From contig NC_047076.1 in NCBI RefSeq assembly GCF_902459465.1, forward strand, positions 12,656,146 through 12,720,145: DNA of 64,000 bases. Reading direction: 5' to 3'. Position numbers and translations under genes: made by a program. Below the pieces are notes generated by a model. The model ran no database searches, was not told the origin of the DNA, and saw nothing but the letters and a program-made list of their open reading frames with translations. Each line of letters opens with the position of its first letter. Position 1 is the stretch's first letter. Source of the stretch: Asterias rubens. Taxonomy: Eukaryota > Echinodermata > Asteroidea > Forcipulatida > Asteriidae. Shown piece after piece: positions 10,478-20,567 of this stretch.

Positions 10478-13400
10478 TTAGTCATTGAAAACCTGTGACA
10501 TAAGATAAGTTTTGAGAAGAGACTTGAATTTTGCGGTACAAACACAAGATCGAAGATTAAGTGGTAGAGAGTTCCAGATGCGTGGCGCGGCTGAAGAAAA
10601 AGACCTGTCACCCCATGAGTGTCGAGACTTGGGTTCAATGAGGAGAAGCATGGAACTTGATCGAAGATTCCTTGATGGAGTGTAAACTTGAAGCAGTTCA
10701 GAAATATAGTGGGGAGCCTTGCCATTTAGAGCTTTGTGGACAATGAGCATCAGCTTGAAGATGATTCGTTGAGAGATAGGGAGCCAGTGTAGTTGTTTCA
10801 GAATGGGGGTGATAGAACAGGATTTTCTAGACAGTGTCACAATGCGGGCAGCAGTATTTTGGAGCCGTTGAAGTCGGGAAATCTTGGTTAACTGTTGACG
10901 TGACCCAAATAAAAGGAACTCTGTCTTATCATCATTTAACTTCAGGAAGTTTTGTTGTGTCCAACGTCGAATCTCTTGGATGCATTTCTCAAGTCTTGCA
11001 ATAGATGCATTGGCGTTTTCTTGAGAAGATTTAAACGTGATGTATAGCTGAGTGTCGTCTGCGTACACATGGTAATTCAGATTAAATTTGAGGATGATGT
11101 CACGAATCGGTAAAGTGTACAGTGTAAACCACTGCGGGCCGAGTACCGACCCCTGTGGCACAGAGTAGTTCAAAACAACAGGGTCGGATATCGCAGTGCC
11201 AATACATACATGCTGAGTTCTATTGTGGAGATACGATTTGCACCATGCTAGGGCTGTGTCCTCTATGCCAAGGTGATTCTGGAGCCGAGAGAGAAGGATG
11301 TTATGATCAACAGTGTCAAAAGCAGCACTCAAGTCTAGCAGGACTAGTGCTGTAAGGTTACCATTGTCCATAGAAGAGAGAATATCGTTGCTCACACGGA
11401 CTAGTGCAGCCTCGGTCCCATGGAAAGGCTTGTATGCTGACTGGAACACGTCGGACAGGTTGAAAGTATGAATGTGATCAGAAATACGTGATGACACTAC
11501 TCGTTCGATGACTTTTCCAAGATATTTTAAGTTTGCAACCGGTCTGTAGTTTTTAAATATCTCCTTGTCCAGGTTTGGTTTCTTAATGAGCGGCCTGATG
11601 TAGGAAACTTTGAGGCTATCTGGGAAACAACCGGAACTGAGAGATTCGTTTACAAGCTTAGTGATGTAGGGTACAAATATATCAATGTTTTGCTTTATCA
11701 TGGATGTTGATACTGGATCCAGCTCACAGGATTTTGAAGGAGATTTCATAATAACCCTTTGAATCTCAGCAACAGTGGCAGGCTCAAACACAGATAGTCT
11801 ACACTCTGGTTGAAGATGTGGCAATGTCTGCGGCACGTTGTAAGGGACTGATGAAAATGATGAGCGGATGTCTGAAATCTTGGTGACAAAGAATTTCTGG
11901 AACTCGTTTGCTAAGTCCTGGTTATTGTAGGTGGATGGAAGGACAGGGGTTTTGGGTTTGAGCAACAACTTACCAATTATCTTGAAGAGCTTCTTTTGAT
12001 CTCCTGAGGATTCTTGTACTTGAGATGAATAATGGATGATCTTTGCCTGGTTGATCAAATTCCTAACTACTTTACATTGGTTGCGATATTCTTGTCGTTG
12101 TGTTGCCAATTTGCCATTTTTCCGCCACTTCCGCTCCAGTTGACGACAGATCTTTCTCGCTGTACGAATATCATCATTGAACCAGGAGACTTCAGTTCGG
12201 ACCTTGACTGATCTCGTTTTCCAAGGTGCGTATTTATCCAAGATGTCACTGACTGTACTCTCATATTGGCTGACATAGGAATCCAAGCAGTCATGATCAA
12301 CTTCTAGATTTGCTAAATGAGTGCCTATGTCGTGGAACACTTCGGGAGAATTCACATGTTTCCATTGTCGGCTCTTTATAGTGACGGTTGGGACTTTGGG
12401 CTTGCACAGACTCAAGTTACACATGACTGCATAATGGTCAGATAATCCAGGTAGAATAATAAAGTTTGAGGCAATTGGTGGGGAGATTTCACGAGTTATG
12501 ACAAGATCCAAGCAATGACCGAGACGATGAGTTGGCTCCTTGATATGCTGGGTAAGACCAAAAGCTTGAAGTAGATGCTTAAACTGGTTTGCATTTGTGT
12601 TGTGGACGTCATCAACATGAATGTTAAAGTCGCCGGTGATAATGATTTCCGATGGATGAAGCAGATATTCCAAAATCAAATTCTCAAACTCCCTTAGAAA
12701 ACTTGAGAAAGTCACATGTTGGCCGTTTGAATCCCTTTCAGGTCTGTATACAATGACAAGTCGAACAGATTTAGAGTTTCCGGAAACTTCAGCATGAAGA
12801 GATTCAAAAGTTGTGTACTGGACGTCATTACTTTTCACAGAGACAGATAAAGTAGATCTGTACAGTATTGCAACTCCTCCACCAGTCTTTTGAGGTCTTG
12901 GGATGTGATGAAAGTAGTAGCCAGCAGGCGTACATTGACGACATGTTAAGTTGTCGTCTGGTCTCAGCCATGTTTCTGAAACGGCAACAAGGTCCAGATC
13001 TTTTTGCAGAACAAAATCAGTAAAATCGTCATACTTGTTACAGATGGACTGTGTGTTTAGAACACAAAGGCTGAGTTGAGATTTGGCTGTAGTCACTGGT
13101 ACTGGAACAGAAGGGAGTGTAACTTCGGGTACAGAGGGTTTATGAACAGTTCTACGGCGACCAGCTTTTTTACCACGATGTGTAGGTCGGTAAACAGTGC
13201 TGGGATTTACAAAAAGGCCAAGGTTCTGTAATGACAATATACAGGAAGGCAGCAGAGTTGTAGCACGTGTGGATGGGGCATAGCGGAGACTTAGAAGCTT
13301 GTTCCGCGAGTAGGAATTTGCAGAGTTTGGACTAGCTTCTGCTGAGTTTGAGTTATTTACACCTTCAGGGCCGGGATTTACAGCAATGTCACCAAAAATC

Positions 13401-13615
13401 ACAATTTCCAAATGAAAAGTGGCTGGGGAGTTGTCATAGTAAGAAACAGGGCATTTCAGATATCTTCGATGGTGGATGAGGCCTAGATGTGTCTTTGGCA
13501 GGATGCAAGCACCAGACACAATTGATGCTGATGGAACAAAGCTGACCACAGATGAGTCAGTACAGTACAATGGTCTAGCAAGCAGAGAAAGAATGAAAAG
13601 GATACTTACCTCCAT
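10478..13615 (-). CDS. LINE polyprotein: signal peptide, 2A-like motif, endonuclease, reverse transcriptase
   Basis: About 1045 residues from the ATG at 13615; the frame is open further upstream but has no ATG there. Residues 1-18 resemble a signal peptide (MEVSILFILSLLARPLYC). At 77-83 is a 2A-like motif (DIAVNPGP, with Ala where the consensus has Glu). The APE-type endonuclease spans about 181-400 (NTQS, SETW, GDFN, SDH). The reverse transcriptase spans about 664-913 (YRPVA, LDLSAAFDTVD, PQGSVLGP, YADD at 851-854, KLNDDKTEF). The C-terminal tail keeps HWLP and PRIWNSLP. The expected region between the last palm motif and the LQRLQN segment (normally some 75-100 residues, ending in the YCNSLLYGLP-like motif) is missing in frame near 10880. 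The catalytic residues are present, but the deletion probably inactivates the enzyme. Confidence 0.93.
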   Translation of the reverse strand: MEVSILFILSLLARPLYCTDSSVVSFVPSASIVSGACILPKTHLGLIHHRRYLKCPVSYYDNSPATFHLEIVIFGDIAVNPGPEGVNNSNSAEASPNSANSYSRNKLLSLRYAPSTRATTLLPSCILSLQNLGLFVNPSTVYRPTHRGKKAGRRRTVHKPSVPEVTLPSVPVPVTTAKSQLSLCVLNTQSICNKYDDFTDFVLQKDLDLVAVSETWLRPDDNLTCRQCTPAGYYFHHIPRPQKTGGGVAILYRSTLSVSVKSNDVQYTTFESLHAEVSGNSKSVRLVIVYRPERDSNGQHVTFSSFLREFENLILEYLLHPSEIIITGDFNIHVDDVHNTNANQFKHLLQAFGLTQHIKEPTHRLGHCLDLVITREISPPIASNFIILPGLSDHYAVMCNLSLCKPKVPTVTIKSRQWKHVNSPEVFHDIGTHLANLEVDHDCLDSYVSQYESTVSDILDKYAPWKTRSVKVRTEVSWFNDDIRTARKICRQLERKWRKNGKLATQRQEYRNQCKVVRNLINQAKIIHYSSQVQESSGDQKKLFKIIGKLLLKPKTPVLPSTYNNQDLANEFQKFFVTKISDIRSSFSSVPYNVPQTLPHLQPECRLSVFEPATVAEIQRVIMKSPSKSCELDPVSTSMIKQNIDIFVPYITKLVNESLSSGCFPDSLKVSYIRPLIKKPNLDKEIFKNYRPVANLKYLGKVIERVVSSRISDHIHTFNLSDVFQSAYKPFHGTEAALVRVSNDILSSMDNGNLTALVLLDLSAAFDTVDHNILLSRLQNHLGIEDTALAWCKSYLHNRTQHVCIGTAISDPVVLNYSVPQGSVLGPQWFTLYTLPIRDIILKFNLNYHVYADDTQLYITFKSSQENANASIARLEKCIQEIRRWTQQNFLKLNDDKTEFLLFGSRQQLTKISRLQRLQNTAARIVTLSRKSCSITPILKQLHWLPISQRIIFKLMLIVHKALNGKAPHYISELLQVYTPSRNLRSSSMLLLIEPKSRHSWGDRSFSSAAPRIWNSLPLNLRSCVCTAKFKSLLKTYLMSQVFND
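13367..13390 (-). other. 2A-like translational recoding motif in the LINE ORF
   Basis: The codons read GDIAVNPGP. The core NPGP is intact, but the Glu of the D(V/I)ExNPGP consensus is Ala. Sea urchin LINEs are known to carry 2A sequences near the ORF start, next to signal peptides. Activity of this variant is uncertain. Confidence 0.7.
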
Positions 13616-13960
13616 TGTCCCCAGATGGGCGAACAATGTCCATGGACTAGGTGGATGACTGCACAGGATGCAGCCACCTAAGTGTGTGTAAGCTTTATAC
13701 ACCAGAATTCTCAGCTGAGACAGTGAAAATTTCCAACAGAAAAACACTATTTTCACAATTCAGATGACTCCAGGATACACAGAAAAAGTCCTGTAGATTC
13801 CAGGTGTAGTAACAAATCCAGTTGTATAAGAATAAAAACACAAATTGAGCAATATACTAAGAAATTAGCAAACAAACACAGAGCTGATTTGAGTGGCTGC
13901 TGTCAGGCGCTCAGTCAAAAAAAGGATGCACTTTGGTTAATTTCACCAGAGAGTTGGGAC

Positions 13961-14109
13961 TACAGTCCTAACCTTGGACTAGTCCTATACGAGATAGTGA
14001 TGTTTTTATTTTAATTCAAAGTTGCGATAAAAAAATAAAACACACTTGTTGCACAAAATGTATGCTTTCGGATGCCTTTTTACAAAATATTAATAGACTT
14101 CAGGCCTGA

Positions 14110-14165
<56 letters not shown>

Positions 14166-15044
14166 AGAACTTCCCTTTCTGAATCACTTCCACGAGAACT
14201 GTTTCTCACAATGTTTTATACTATCAACAGCCTTCCATTTCTCGTTTCCAAGAAAGTTTCGATGCTAACAATTGTTTTTAGTACAAATTAATGAGTTGTG
14301 GTGGTTATGAACAGAATCCGTTTGTTTCAATTCTACGTTTCGAACAGTGTGCTCTGAGTTTTGTTAACAAAATAATTAGTCACCATGTCACGTACCTTTC
14401 TGATTAGAGAAAACAACCTTAGAACTCCAAGTGTTGGGTACATGACTAGAAGTACTCCCCGCAAACTAATCTCGTCACTTCGTTTTTCTGGGGTTTTATT
14501 TCATTTTGTCACCACCTGACGGACCGTATATGCTGATGAGCTGATTGGTTGAAGTCTTATTTTTATACAAACTTACAAACATGAATGGCCTTTCGCCAAA
14601 TTTTGTATGGGTCGTGATAATGTTTCTGTCAAATAACGTGTATTTTTCATCGTATGCATTTTTGCAGTTCTTTTATGTATTGTCTGTAAATTTTGTATGC
14701 AACTGTTCTGTTTTTCCCCCTTTCACTTTCACTTTCCAAAAGCACTTTGAGACTATTGAATAACTATTCATTATTATTACTAATAGAGTTTTAGGCTGAT
14801 GTAGTTAGGTTTCTATCAATAACTTATTTGTTAACACTATACATCCGCATTCCAGTTGTTGTATTCTATTTAAAGAGGTAGTGGTTTGCTTCTAGTATTT
14901 GTACACGACCATACACCATGGAAATTGCTTTCTCTGCATTCGCGGAAGCCCGGACGCGCAGGGTAGTAAATTGAACAAAGTTTGTCATGGACGTACCCCC
15001 GGACTAAGGTAATCTTTCCCCCACCCCGAAACACTTTGGCTGGG
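13961..15044. other. Non-coding stretch with a 44-base T run
   Basis: An uninterrupted T run lies at about 14118-14161, followed by CTGAATCACTTCC and TTCTCACAATGTTTTATACT, a fragment of MITE family A (to about 14300). It could be the A-tail of an old minus-strand insertion. No gene supported. Confidence 0.5.
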
Positions 15045-15047
15045 TTC

Positions 15048-15190
15048 GATTAGCTTCCGTGCGACCCTGCAGTGCTCATTCGGGTGAGCCCCTGACAAGG
15101 GGTGGGTTCGATTAGCTTCCCTTTGTCGACCCGTATGGTCGACCCCGAGGTGCTCATTTGGGTGAGCCCTTGACAAGAGCTAATCGAACG
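15048..15190. repeat. Nested foldback/tandem element (GGGTTCGATTAGCTT family)
   Basis: The word GGGTTCGATTAGCTTCC occurs twice (about 15053 and 15104) and its complement AGCTAATCGAAC once at the right end (about 15179). GTGCTCATT(C/T)GGGTGAGCCC also occurs twice. The structure is a foldback element with an internal duplication, similar in design to 3079-3226. Confidence 0.6.
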
Positions 15191-15480
15191 ATATAATGAT
15201 GGCCCTCGCGTGGTGACGTTATGCACCTCGGGCCAGCCCCAAACGGTGACTCGTTCCACAAGCAGGGCACTAACTTTGGGCTGACCCAGCCCAGGTGAAC
15301 CCCTGGAATGACGTCAAAGCGGACGACAGGGACATATCGGGGTCTATCACGGGTAGTTATAACCCACCCAATATCAAATCTATAAAACTCCTTTCTTTGC
15401 GCATTGTGCTCCCCAGGTACACTCTTGGAGACTGTCCTATCACTCCTTGGCGGATGGTATGTATAATCATAGAGTAAGGA

Positions 15481-15690
15481 CAGAGATTATGACTTGATTC
15501 AAAGTTTGTTCGAGTCCCGGTCGCGACTCTTAATTGTGCCTTATCTTGCAGCAAAACACTAATTAACTCTTATTTGCTTCCTTCACCCATACCACGGGTG
15601 CCTGGGCCGGGAGGAGGGTAGAGATTGAACATCTGTTTTTGGAGCGCTGTGGAACGTTGTGTCTGTGGCTGTGGGTGGGTGCCCATACAG
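15481..15690 (+). mobile_element. SINE-like remnant with Pol III B box
   Basis: GTTCGAGTCCCGGTCGCGAC matches the T-arm/B box of a tRNA head. It is followed by the TGCCTTATCTTGCAGCAAAACACTAA stretch that in other invertebrate SINEs follows the tRNA head. The A-box half is degraded. Confidence 0.5.
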
Positions 15691-15949
15691 GTTGTCACAT
15701 AGTCTAGGTTCCTAGACTAGTTGTCACAGCGCGCCATCATACGGTGCGATTTACCCAACTTGAGGCTCAGGGAGATGAGACTTACCGGTGTTCAAATCTG
15801 TCTACCGGCGAGATCCTGTCCCCCACGTGGGAAACAGCCTGTGGAATGAGGGTGCAACAAAAAAGAAATAATAATAGAATATAATAAAAAAAAATCACAA
15901 TGAATAATCTACTGTCAAGTCATGTAACGAACTAAGTGTATGAGGATTT

Positions 15950-16310
15950 AAATAAATGAGTTTTCAGCAAGTTTTTAAACAATGGAAGAGAACTACAGCA
16001 TCTGATGTTATTAGGAATAAGGCGTTCCAAAGTTTAGGAGCACCAAGCGGAAAAGGCACGATCGCCATAAACGATGAGGAAGTTCTCCAAATAGTTAAAG
16101 GGGACTTAGCGAAGAACGAAGAGTGCGAGAGGGGACGTAAGGTACAAGACGATTTGCAATATAAGACCGAGTTCAGCCGATCTGAGTTTTAAATGCAATA
16201 AGTAGAATTTTGAATTGAATTCGTTGTCGAATGGGAAGCCAGTGAAGTTCCTGCAATAATGTGATCATGTTGTTTAGATTTTGTTATAGTAGCAGCAGTT
16301 CATATGTGAT
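15950..16310 (-). pseudogene. Degenerate 3' part of a LINE reverse-transcriptase ORF
   Basis: Translated on the minus strand with frameshifts, the stretch gives LHWLPIRQRIQFKIL, then YGDRAFS, then GAPKLWNAL and LFKNLLKTH. These match, in order, the tail of the intact LINE at 10478-13615 (HWLPISQRIIFKL, WGDRSFSSAAPRIWNSLP, FKSLLKTYL). It is a different, older family member, broken by at least one frameshift near 16050. Confidence 0.8.
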
Positions 16311-17611
16311 AAAGGTTTTTCGAATGGTATTTACAGTTCTTAAGTAATAATATGTCCGATTGACAGATCCGGCTGACATGTTTATCCATGTAGAATTAAT
16401 GTTCTCATGATAAGCACTCTACTGGCTCAAACCAATTTCTGCTGCAGTTTGTCTCGTAAGTAAGATGCCGATTAGCCTTATATTATCAAAGGACTATTCC
16501 GATGTGTGTACAGATGGCTAGAAAACATCCATATTTCTGCCCGTATAGATAGTAATAATATTGACTAGTTTCCTTGGAGTCATCGCTCGTGAGCGTTCTT
16601 TGTCATGCGTGTAACCGCGCGACAGACGAAAACAACTCAAGTAAGACATATGACTTCTTCATTTATAAGAAGACAAAACATATTCATTGAAAACTATAAT
16701 ATAATACAAATTTCTCCAAAATGACAATTAGCATGCACCTAATTTGTATACGTTATAATAAAACATTGAATCAAAATGAAAACCCGGGACTAGGGTGAGT
16801 TTTTTTTTAACACGTCCAAAGGGGGTGCGATCAGGTCTATAATTAATGGACAATGGCGAGAAGGGCACAGTTGTTATGTTTCAAGTAACCGGAAAGATAG
16901 TTTACAAGATGACGGTTTTTCAAGAGGCGTAATAAAAAAATAATAGAAACTTTTTTTGTTAGCAGCAATCGAAGGCTGCCCATCTGCCCAATACAGGTTT
17001 TGATTCGTGACACGTTTTCTTACGGGAGTGCGTCCCCCGGTTGTGCATTAGAATGGGATATAGTCTGGGCCCACTGCCGTATTAAACGCCCTGACAGGGC
17101 AAGAAGTCAGGGCACCGTTAGCAGCATTTTTAGCTATCCGACGCCATTTTTCTCAACGGCGTGGGGTTACGTTGCGGATTCCTGAGCGAGAAAAAGACTG
17201 CAAAAGTGCGTAAATAGAGGAGAAAGGTTTGCATTTTACCTATTTGTGTATCCTTGTAACATTATAGCATAAACTGGTGTGAGAAAACGTAAACATTTGT
17301 TTGAAATTGTTATTCAGAATTATCTTTCTTTCTTGGGAAAAAAACCCCGAGTCGCATGGGAGTCGGCCGCATTGCTCGTGTGTATTGTTATGCAGCATGC
17401 AGTACAAAGGGCAAGGCGGTTTAAAAGTCAACTCGCCCGCAAGCCAGTTCATGTGGAAATCTTGGCTCGGTCTATTTGTATTTCCAGCACCACTTTACAT
17501 GAGTTTACCATGGTCGTACGATTATCAGAATTAAAGCATCCGACTTTTTAAACAGCTAAACGAATGGAATTAATAATAATAAACAGGCAGCAGCACATTG
17601 TACCATTAAAA
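16311..17611. other. Non-coding stretch, nothing recognised
   Basis: Mixed AT-rich and GC-richer sequence without recognisable genes. Open frames near 17000-17550 lack splice context and similarity. Confidence 0.4.
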
Positions 17612-18590
17612 AAGCCATTGGAATTGGCCACTTTCGGTAAACAGTATTATTCAAAAAACAAAGACCCAAACTTCGTTCGTGTATCAAAACTTATATATGA
17701 TGTTTGGGGTTGACTGTATATAAAATAACAAACCTGTGAAAATTTAGGCTCAATCGGTCATCGGAGTCGGGAGAAAATAACGGGAAAAACCCACCTTTGT
17801 TTCTGCACGTTTCGGCGTGTCAGGCAGGTGTTTACTTAGCCCCACTTGTGTGGCCAAGGATAGCTGAATCCTTAGCCACACGTCCACCCCATTTCCTCAT
17901 GCAGCTAAGGAATACAACAATTCTGAAGCCTTATCTATGAGCCACCCGGCATTATAAATCGGCTGAATGTGTTCACATAACTCTTAGTCTTAGCTTGCTT
18001 TGTGTGTATTGAAAAGTGATACAAACAAAATTTTAAAAAGAAATTTTTAATGATAACTTTGCTACCTTTTGCCGACTCTAATTTCATCGAATCGTGCACG
18101 GCGCCGCCATCTTGGAATATGCAAATCAGCATGACGTCATCGGCCTGCCGTGCTGTGGGCCCGTGAGGGCGTGAATACAAATCAACAGCTGTTTTATGTG
18201 AATTAAGGTTGGGTATTTTTTGTGAACTACATAGCACGAGCGCGCAAAATTTTATTTGTTTCACTTTTCAATAAACACAAAGCGAGCTAAGAGTTAGGTG
18301 AACACATTCAGCCGGTTTATAATGCCGTGTGGCTCGTAGATAGCGCTCGCGAGAATTTTTGTATTCCTTAGCTGCATGAGGAAATGGGGTGGACGTGTGG
18401 CTAAGGATTCAGCTATCCTTGGCCACACAAGTGGGGCTAGTGTTTACTATGAATCTGTAATTCTCATTGTCGAGAATTGATAATTGTTTAAATGTTTTCT
18501 CAAAAAGTAAAGTATTTCATGGAATAATATTTCAAGAGAAGTCTTTTACCATTACCTTCTGTAAACCCTGCAAGTTGTTTGTGAATATGT
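17612..18590 (+). mobile_element. MITE family C, interrupted by a nested element
   Basis: It begins AGCCATTGGAATTGGCCACTT behind TTAA and matches the uninterrupted copy at 51253-51600 through TTAGGCTCAATCGGTCATCGG. It resumes after the nested insertion with CTGTAATTCTC and TTTCATGGAATAATATTTC. The host element is therefore older than its insertion at 17837-18439. Confidence 0.85.
17837..18439. mobile_element. MULE-like non-autonomous foldback element with 9-bp TSD
   Basis: 603 bp with long terminal inverted repeats of about 195 bp per arm, starting TAGCCCCACTTGTGTGGCC. The outer 80 bases are essentially identical between the arms. The element is flanked by a perfect 9-bp direct repeat GTGTTTACT (17828-17836 and 18440-18448). 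Long inverted repeats with 9-bp duplications are typical of Mutator-like elements. The internal part (about 18040-18240) codes for nothing recognisable but contains GCCGCCATCTTGG (YY1-type) and TGACGTCA (CRE). Confidence 0.88.
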
Positions 18591-18625
18591 GAACGGTGGT
18601 ACGGTAGGCCCTAAATAAAACTTGA

Positions 18626-18782
18626 AATAGACCTTATGCATTGACGTCATCCAGCCGCCATCTTTGAGGTCAAACGGTGACGAAACAATTGAAACGCACA
18701 TAGATTGACCAATGAACAACCTCCTTTTGACCTCAATGCGGGGGCGCCGTACTGAAATGACGTCATGTGCATAAGGTCTATT
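18626..18782. mobile_element. Small inverted-repeat element carrying CRE and YY1-type sites
   Basis: Ends AATAGACCTTATGCAT and ATGTGCATAAGGTCTATT are inverted repeats. TGACGTCAT lies just inside each end. GCCGCCATCTT and TGAGGTCAAA lie near the left end and TTTGACCTCA near the right. Length about 157 bp. The target duplication is not clear. Confidence 0.75.
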
Positions 18783-19160
18783 GTTAAATAAAAAAAAAAG
18801 GTGTTAAGCAAGTAAAAACACACATATTTGTTTATAATAATTGATAATACAGTGAAGTCATTAAAACATTCTTTGTTTCAGTGATTTATTTTTATAAACA
18901 TCCCCTATGATTTACAAATAAATGTTGCCCTTTTTTTTATTCTAATCAAAAGTTTGATTGGCCGAACTGATAATGAACATGATTTTGCGGATATTTAATT
19001 TTAGGTTTTCCTTATCACCATCCATTCCAATTTACTTTTTCAAGTTATATTGATTATTTTTCCAGGCCAGGGGGGGGGGGGGGGGGGGGGGTTTGGAGGG
19101 ATGGATGCACCAAGTCTCTCTTCTGACGATGAGTCAGTGTCAAAATATAATATATTATAT

Positions 19161-19207
19161 AGCGACTCAGGTGAAATAGCGACTCGGGTGAAATAGCGAC
19201 TCAGGAT
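19161..19207 (+). repeat. 17-bp tandem repeat, three copies
   Basis: AGCGACTCAGGTGAAAT repeats at 19161, 19178 and 19195 with one or two changes. A G run (about 19070-19090) lies just upstream. No gene in the surrounding 18783-20316. Confidence 0.7.
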
Positions 19208-20316
19208 GTGCCGTGTGCATCAATGCAATGGATCTTTACAGTAGAATGTGTTTGAAAGCGGTTTATTGATGCAGCTGTATTGAAGCTTCCTTAAATGTTA
19301 TAAATGGCAATTGATAAATTGACACTACAACAAGCAATGGAATTGTTTTAAAGCCTTTTTGATGAGTTTTAAAACTCAGTGACAAGCCTTTTCCTTTGTT
19401 TTTAGAGGGAATGGGTACCAAGGCATTTTCTCCTTGGTAAGGTCATCAAGAAAGTTTAAAAGTTTAAAAGGGCACAAAGGCTATTGTCCACCAATGGGCA
19501 TGGGGGCATTCGCCTTGGTTGCTTTCGTGAAGTATTAGGCCTGAAATTAAGCGATAAATTGTTGTCAAGAAGTTGGCTGGCTTGTAGTTAAACCAAAATT
19601 TTTCCTGTTGTACTAGAGTGTATACAAGTAAGTTAACAATATGTGCTGTCCCAGTTTTCATGAAACCATGATTACAGCGAGAAACTAATTGCTTGCGGCA
19701 GATAATTTGCAGCAGTATGTCGCAGCAGTGGGCCGGGAAAGCGCGAGTGCAGTTGACACACCATGTTTAAAGCTGGTTGCGGCGGCAAGCAGTGTAGTGC
19801 GGCGCAACCATTGAAACCCTGATGCTTGGTTGACACTCTATTTTGGCGATAAGTTATATTTGCCCCAAATTAAGATCATTTTCCCCATCACGAGTGAAAT
19901 TACTCCTGCCCCTTTAAATCTAGGACCAATGGTTTTCCGTTTCAGGGAAGTGCCCGTAAATGTTTGCTTGGCGACAAGATTCAAATGGTATGGGATATGT
20001 CTTTTCCCTTATGAGTGGGTAAGCTTAGCATGACATGCTTTGAAGCAGAGCGAGCTGTTACCATAGGCGTTGATTTAAACAAAAAACGCATATAAAAAAA
20101 ATTAAAAAATGAATAGTAACAAAATATAAAAACTGCGGTAAAATGAAATACCTAGGGTAAAACGTGATAGAAAGTCATGCCTGTGTGAATTTCCGATGTG
20201 ACATTTTTATTCAGTACAAGCGAGTAACATTTCTGACATGTGCAATGAACAGCAAACATCTGTAGCCGCCTGTTATCTTGATCTTTTAGCGTGCTGTACA
20301 ATTGCAGGATTACGAT

Positions 20317-20500
20317 GCACCATTCAAGCAGGGTAATTTTGTGAACTTGCTTGCACTTCGCCCTGCAACATTGCAAAATGTTCTTACTGGTCGCTGGCTT
20401 TAGCATTATAACGCACCATTCAAGCGGAGTAGTTTTGCGAGTTTGCTTGCGCTTCGTCCTGCAACGTCGCAAATGCGCTTACTGCTCGCTGGTTTCTGTG
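20317..20500. repeat. 96-bp tandem duplication
   Basis: GCACCATTCAAGC begins at 20317 and again at 20413. The two 96-bp copies share TTGCTTGC(A/G)CTTCG(C/T)CCTGCAAC and CTTACTG(G/C)TCGCTGG. The unit is a multiple of three and keeps a minus-strand frame open with Cys/Lys-rich repeats, but nothing else supports a gene there. Confidence 0.75.
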
Positions 20501-20567
20501 GCAAAGTCATGAGTTCTGGAGACTGCTCTAAGTTGATTGGTAGTTGGCAACATCTGATAGATTAGAG
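20490..20567 (+). other. Possible first non-coding exon (donor at 20568)
   Basis: ATTAGAG|GTAAGA is a good splice donor. No acceptor is obvious upstream, so it could be the end of a 5' UTR exon for the CCCH gene cluster. The start is a guess. Confidence 0.25.

Larger units (their letters stand above)
10349..13960 (-). mobile_element. Near full-length CR1/L2-like non-LTR retrotransposon
   Basis: It contains one long ORF (10478-13615) and a short 3' UTR. The conserved 3' end (CACCCAGCAGGGTGGATATG, then ATTACAAGTC) is followed by a TTA-type repeat tail at 10349-10373. The 5' limit is estimated from the start of GC-rich leader-like sequence near 13920-13960 and is uncertain. No target duplication was found, which is usual for this class. 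It is inserted in the intron directly upstream of the exon at 10222-10303, in the same orientation as the stonustoxin-like gene. Another short 3'-end copy of the family lies at 46108-46175. Confidence 0.9.

Noticed and set aside
17935..18264. 109-codon minus-strand frame
   Set aside because: Lies wholly inside the MULE-like foldback element and has no transposase features.
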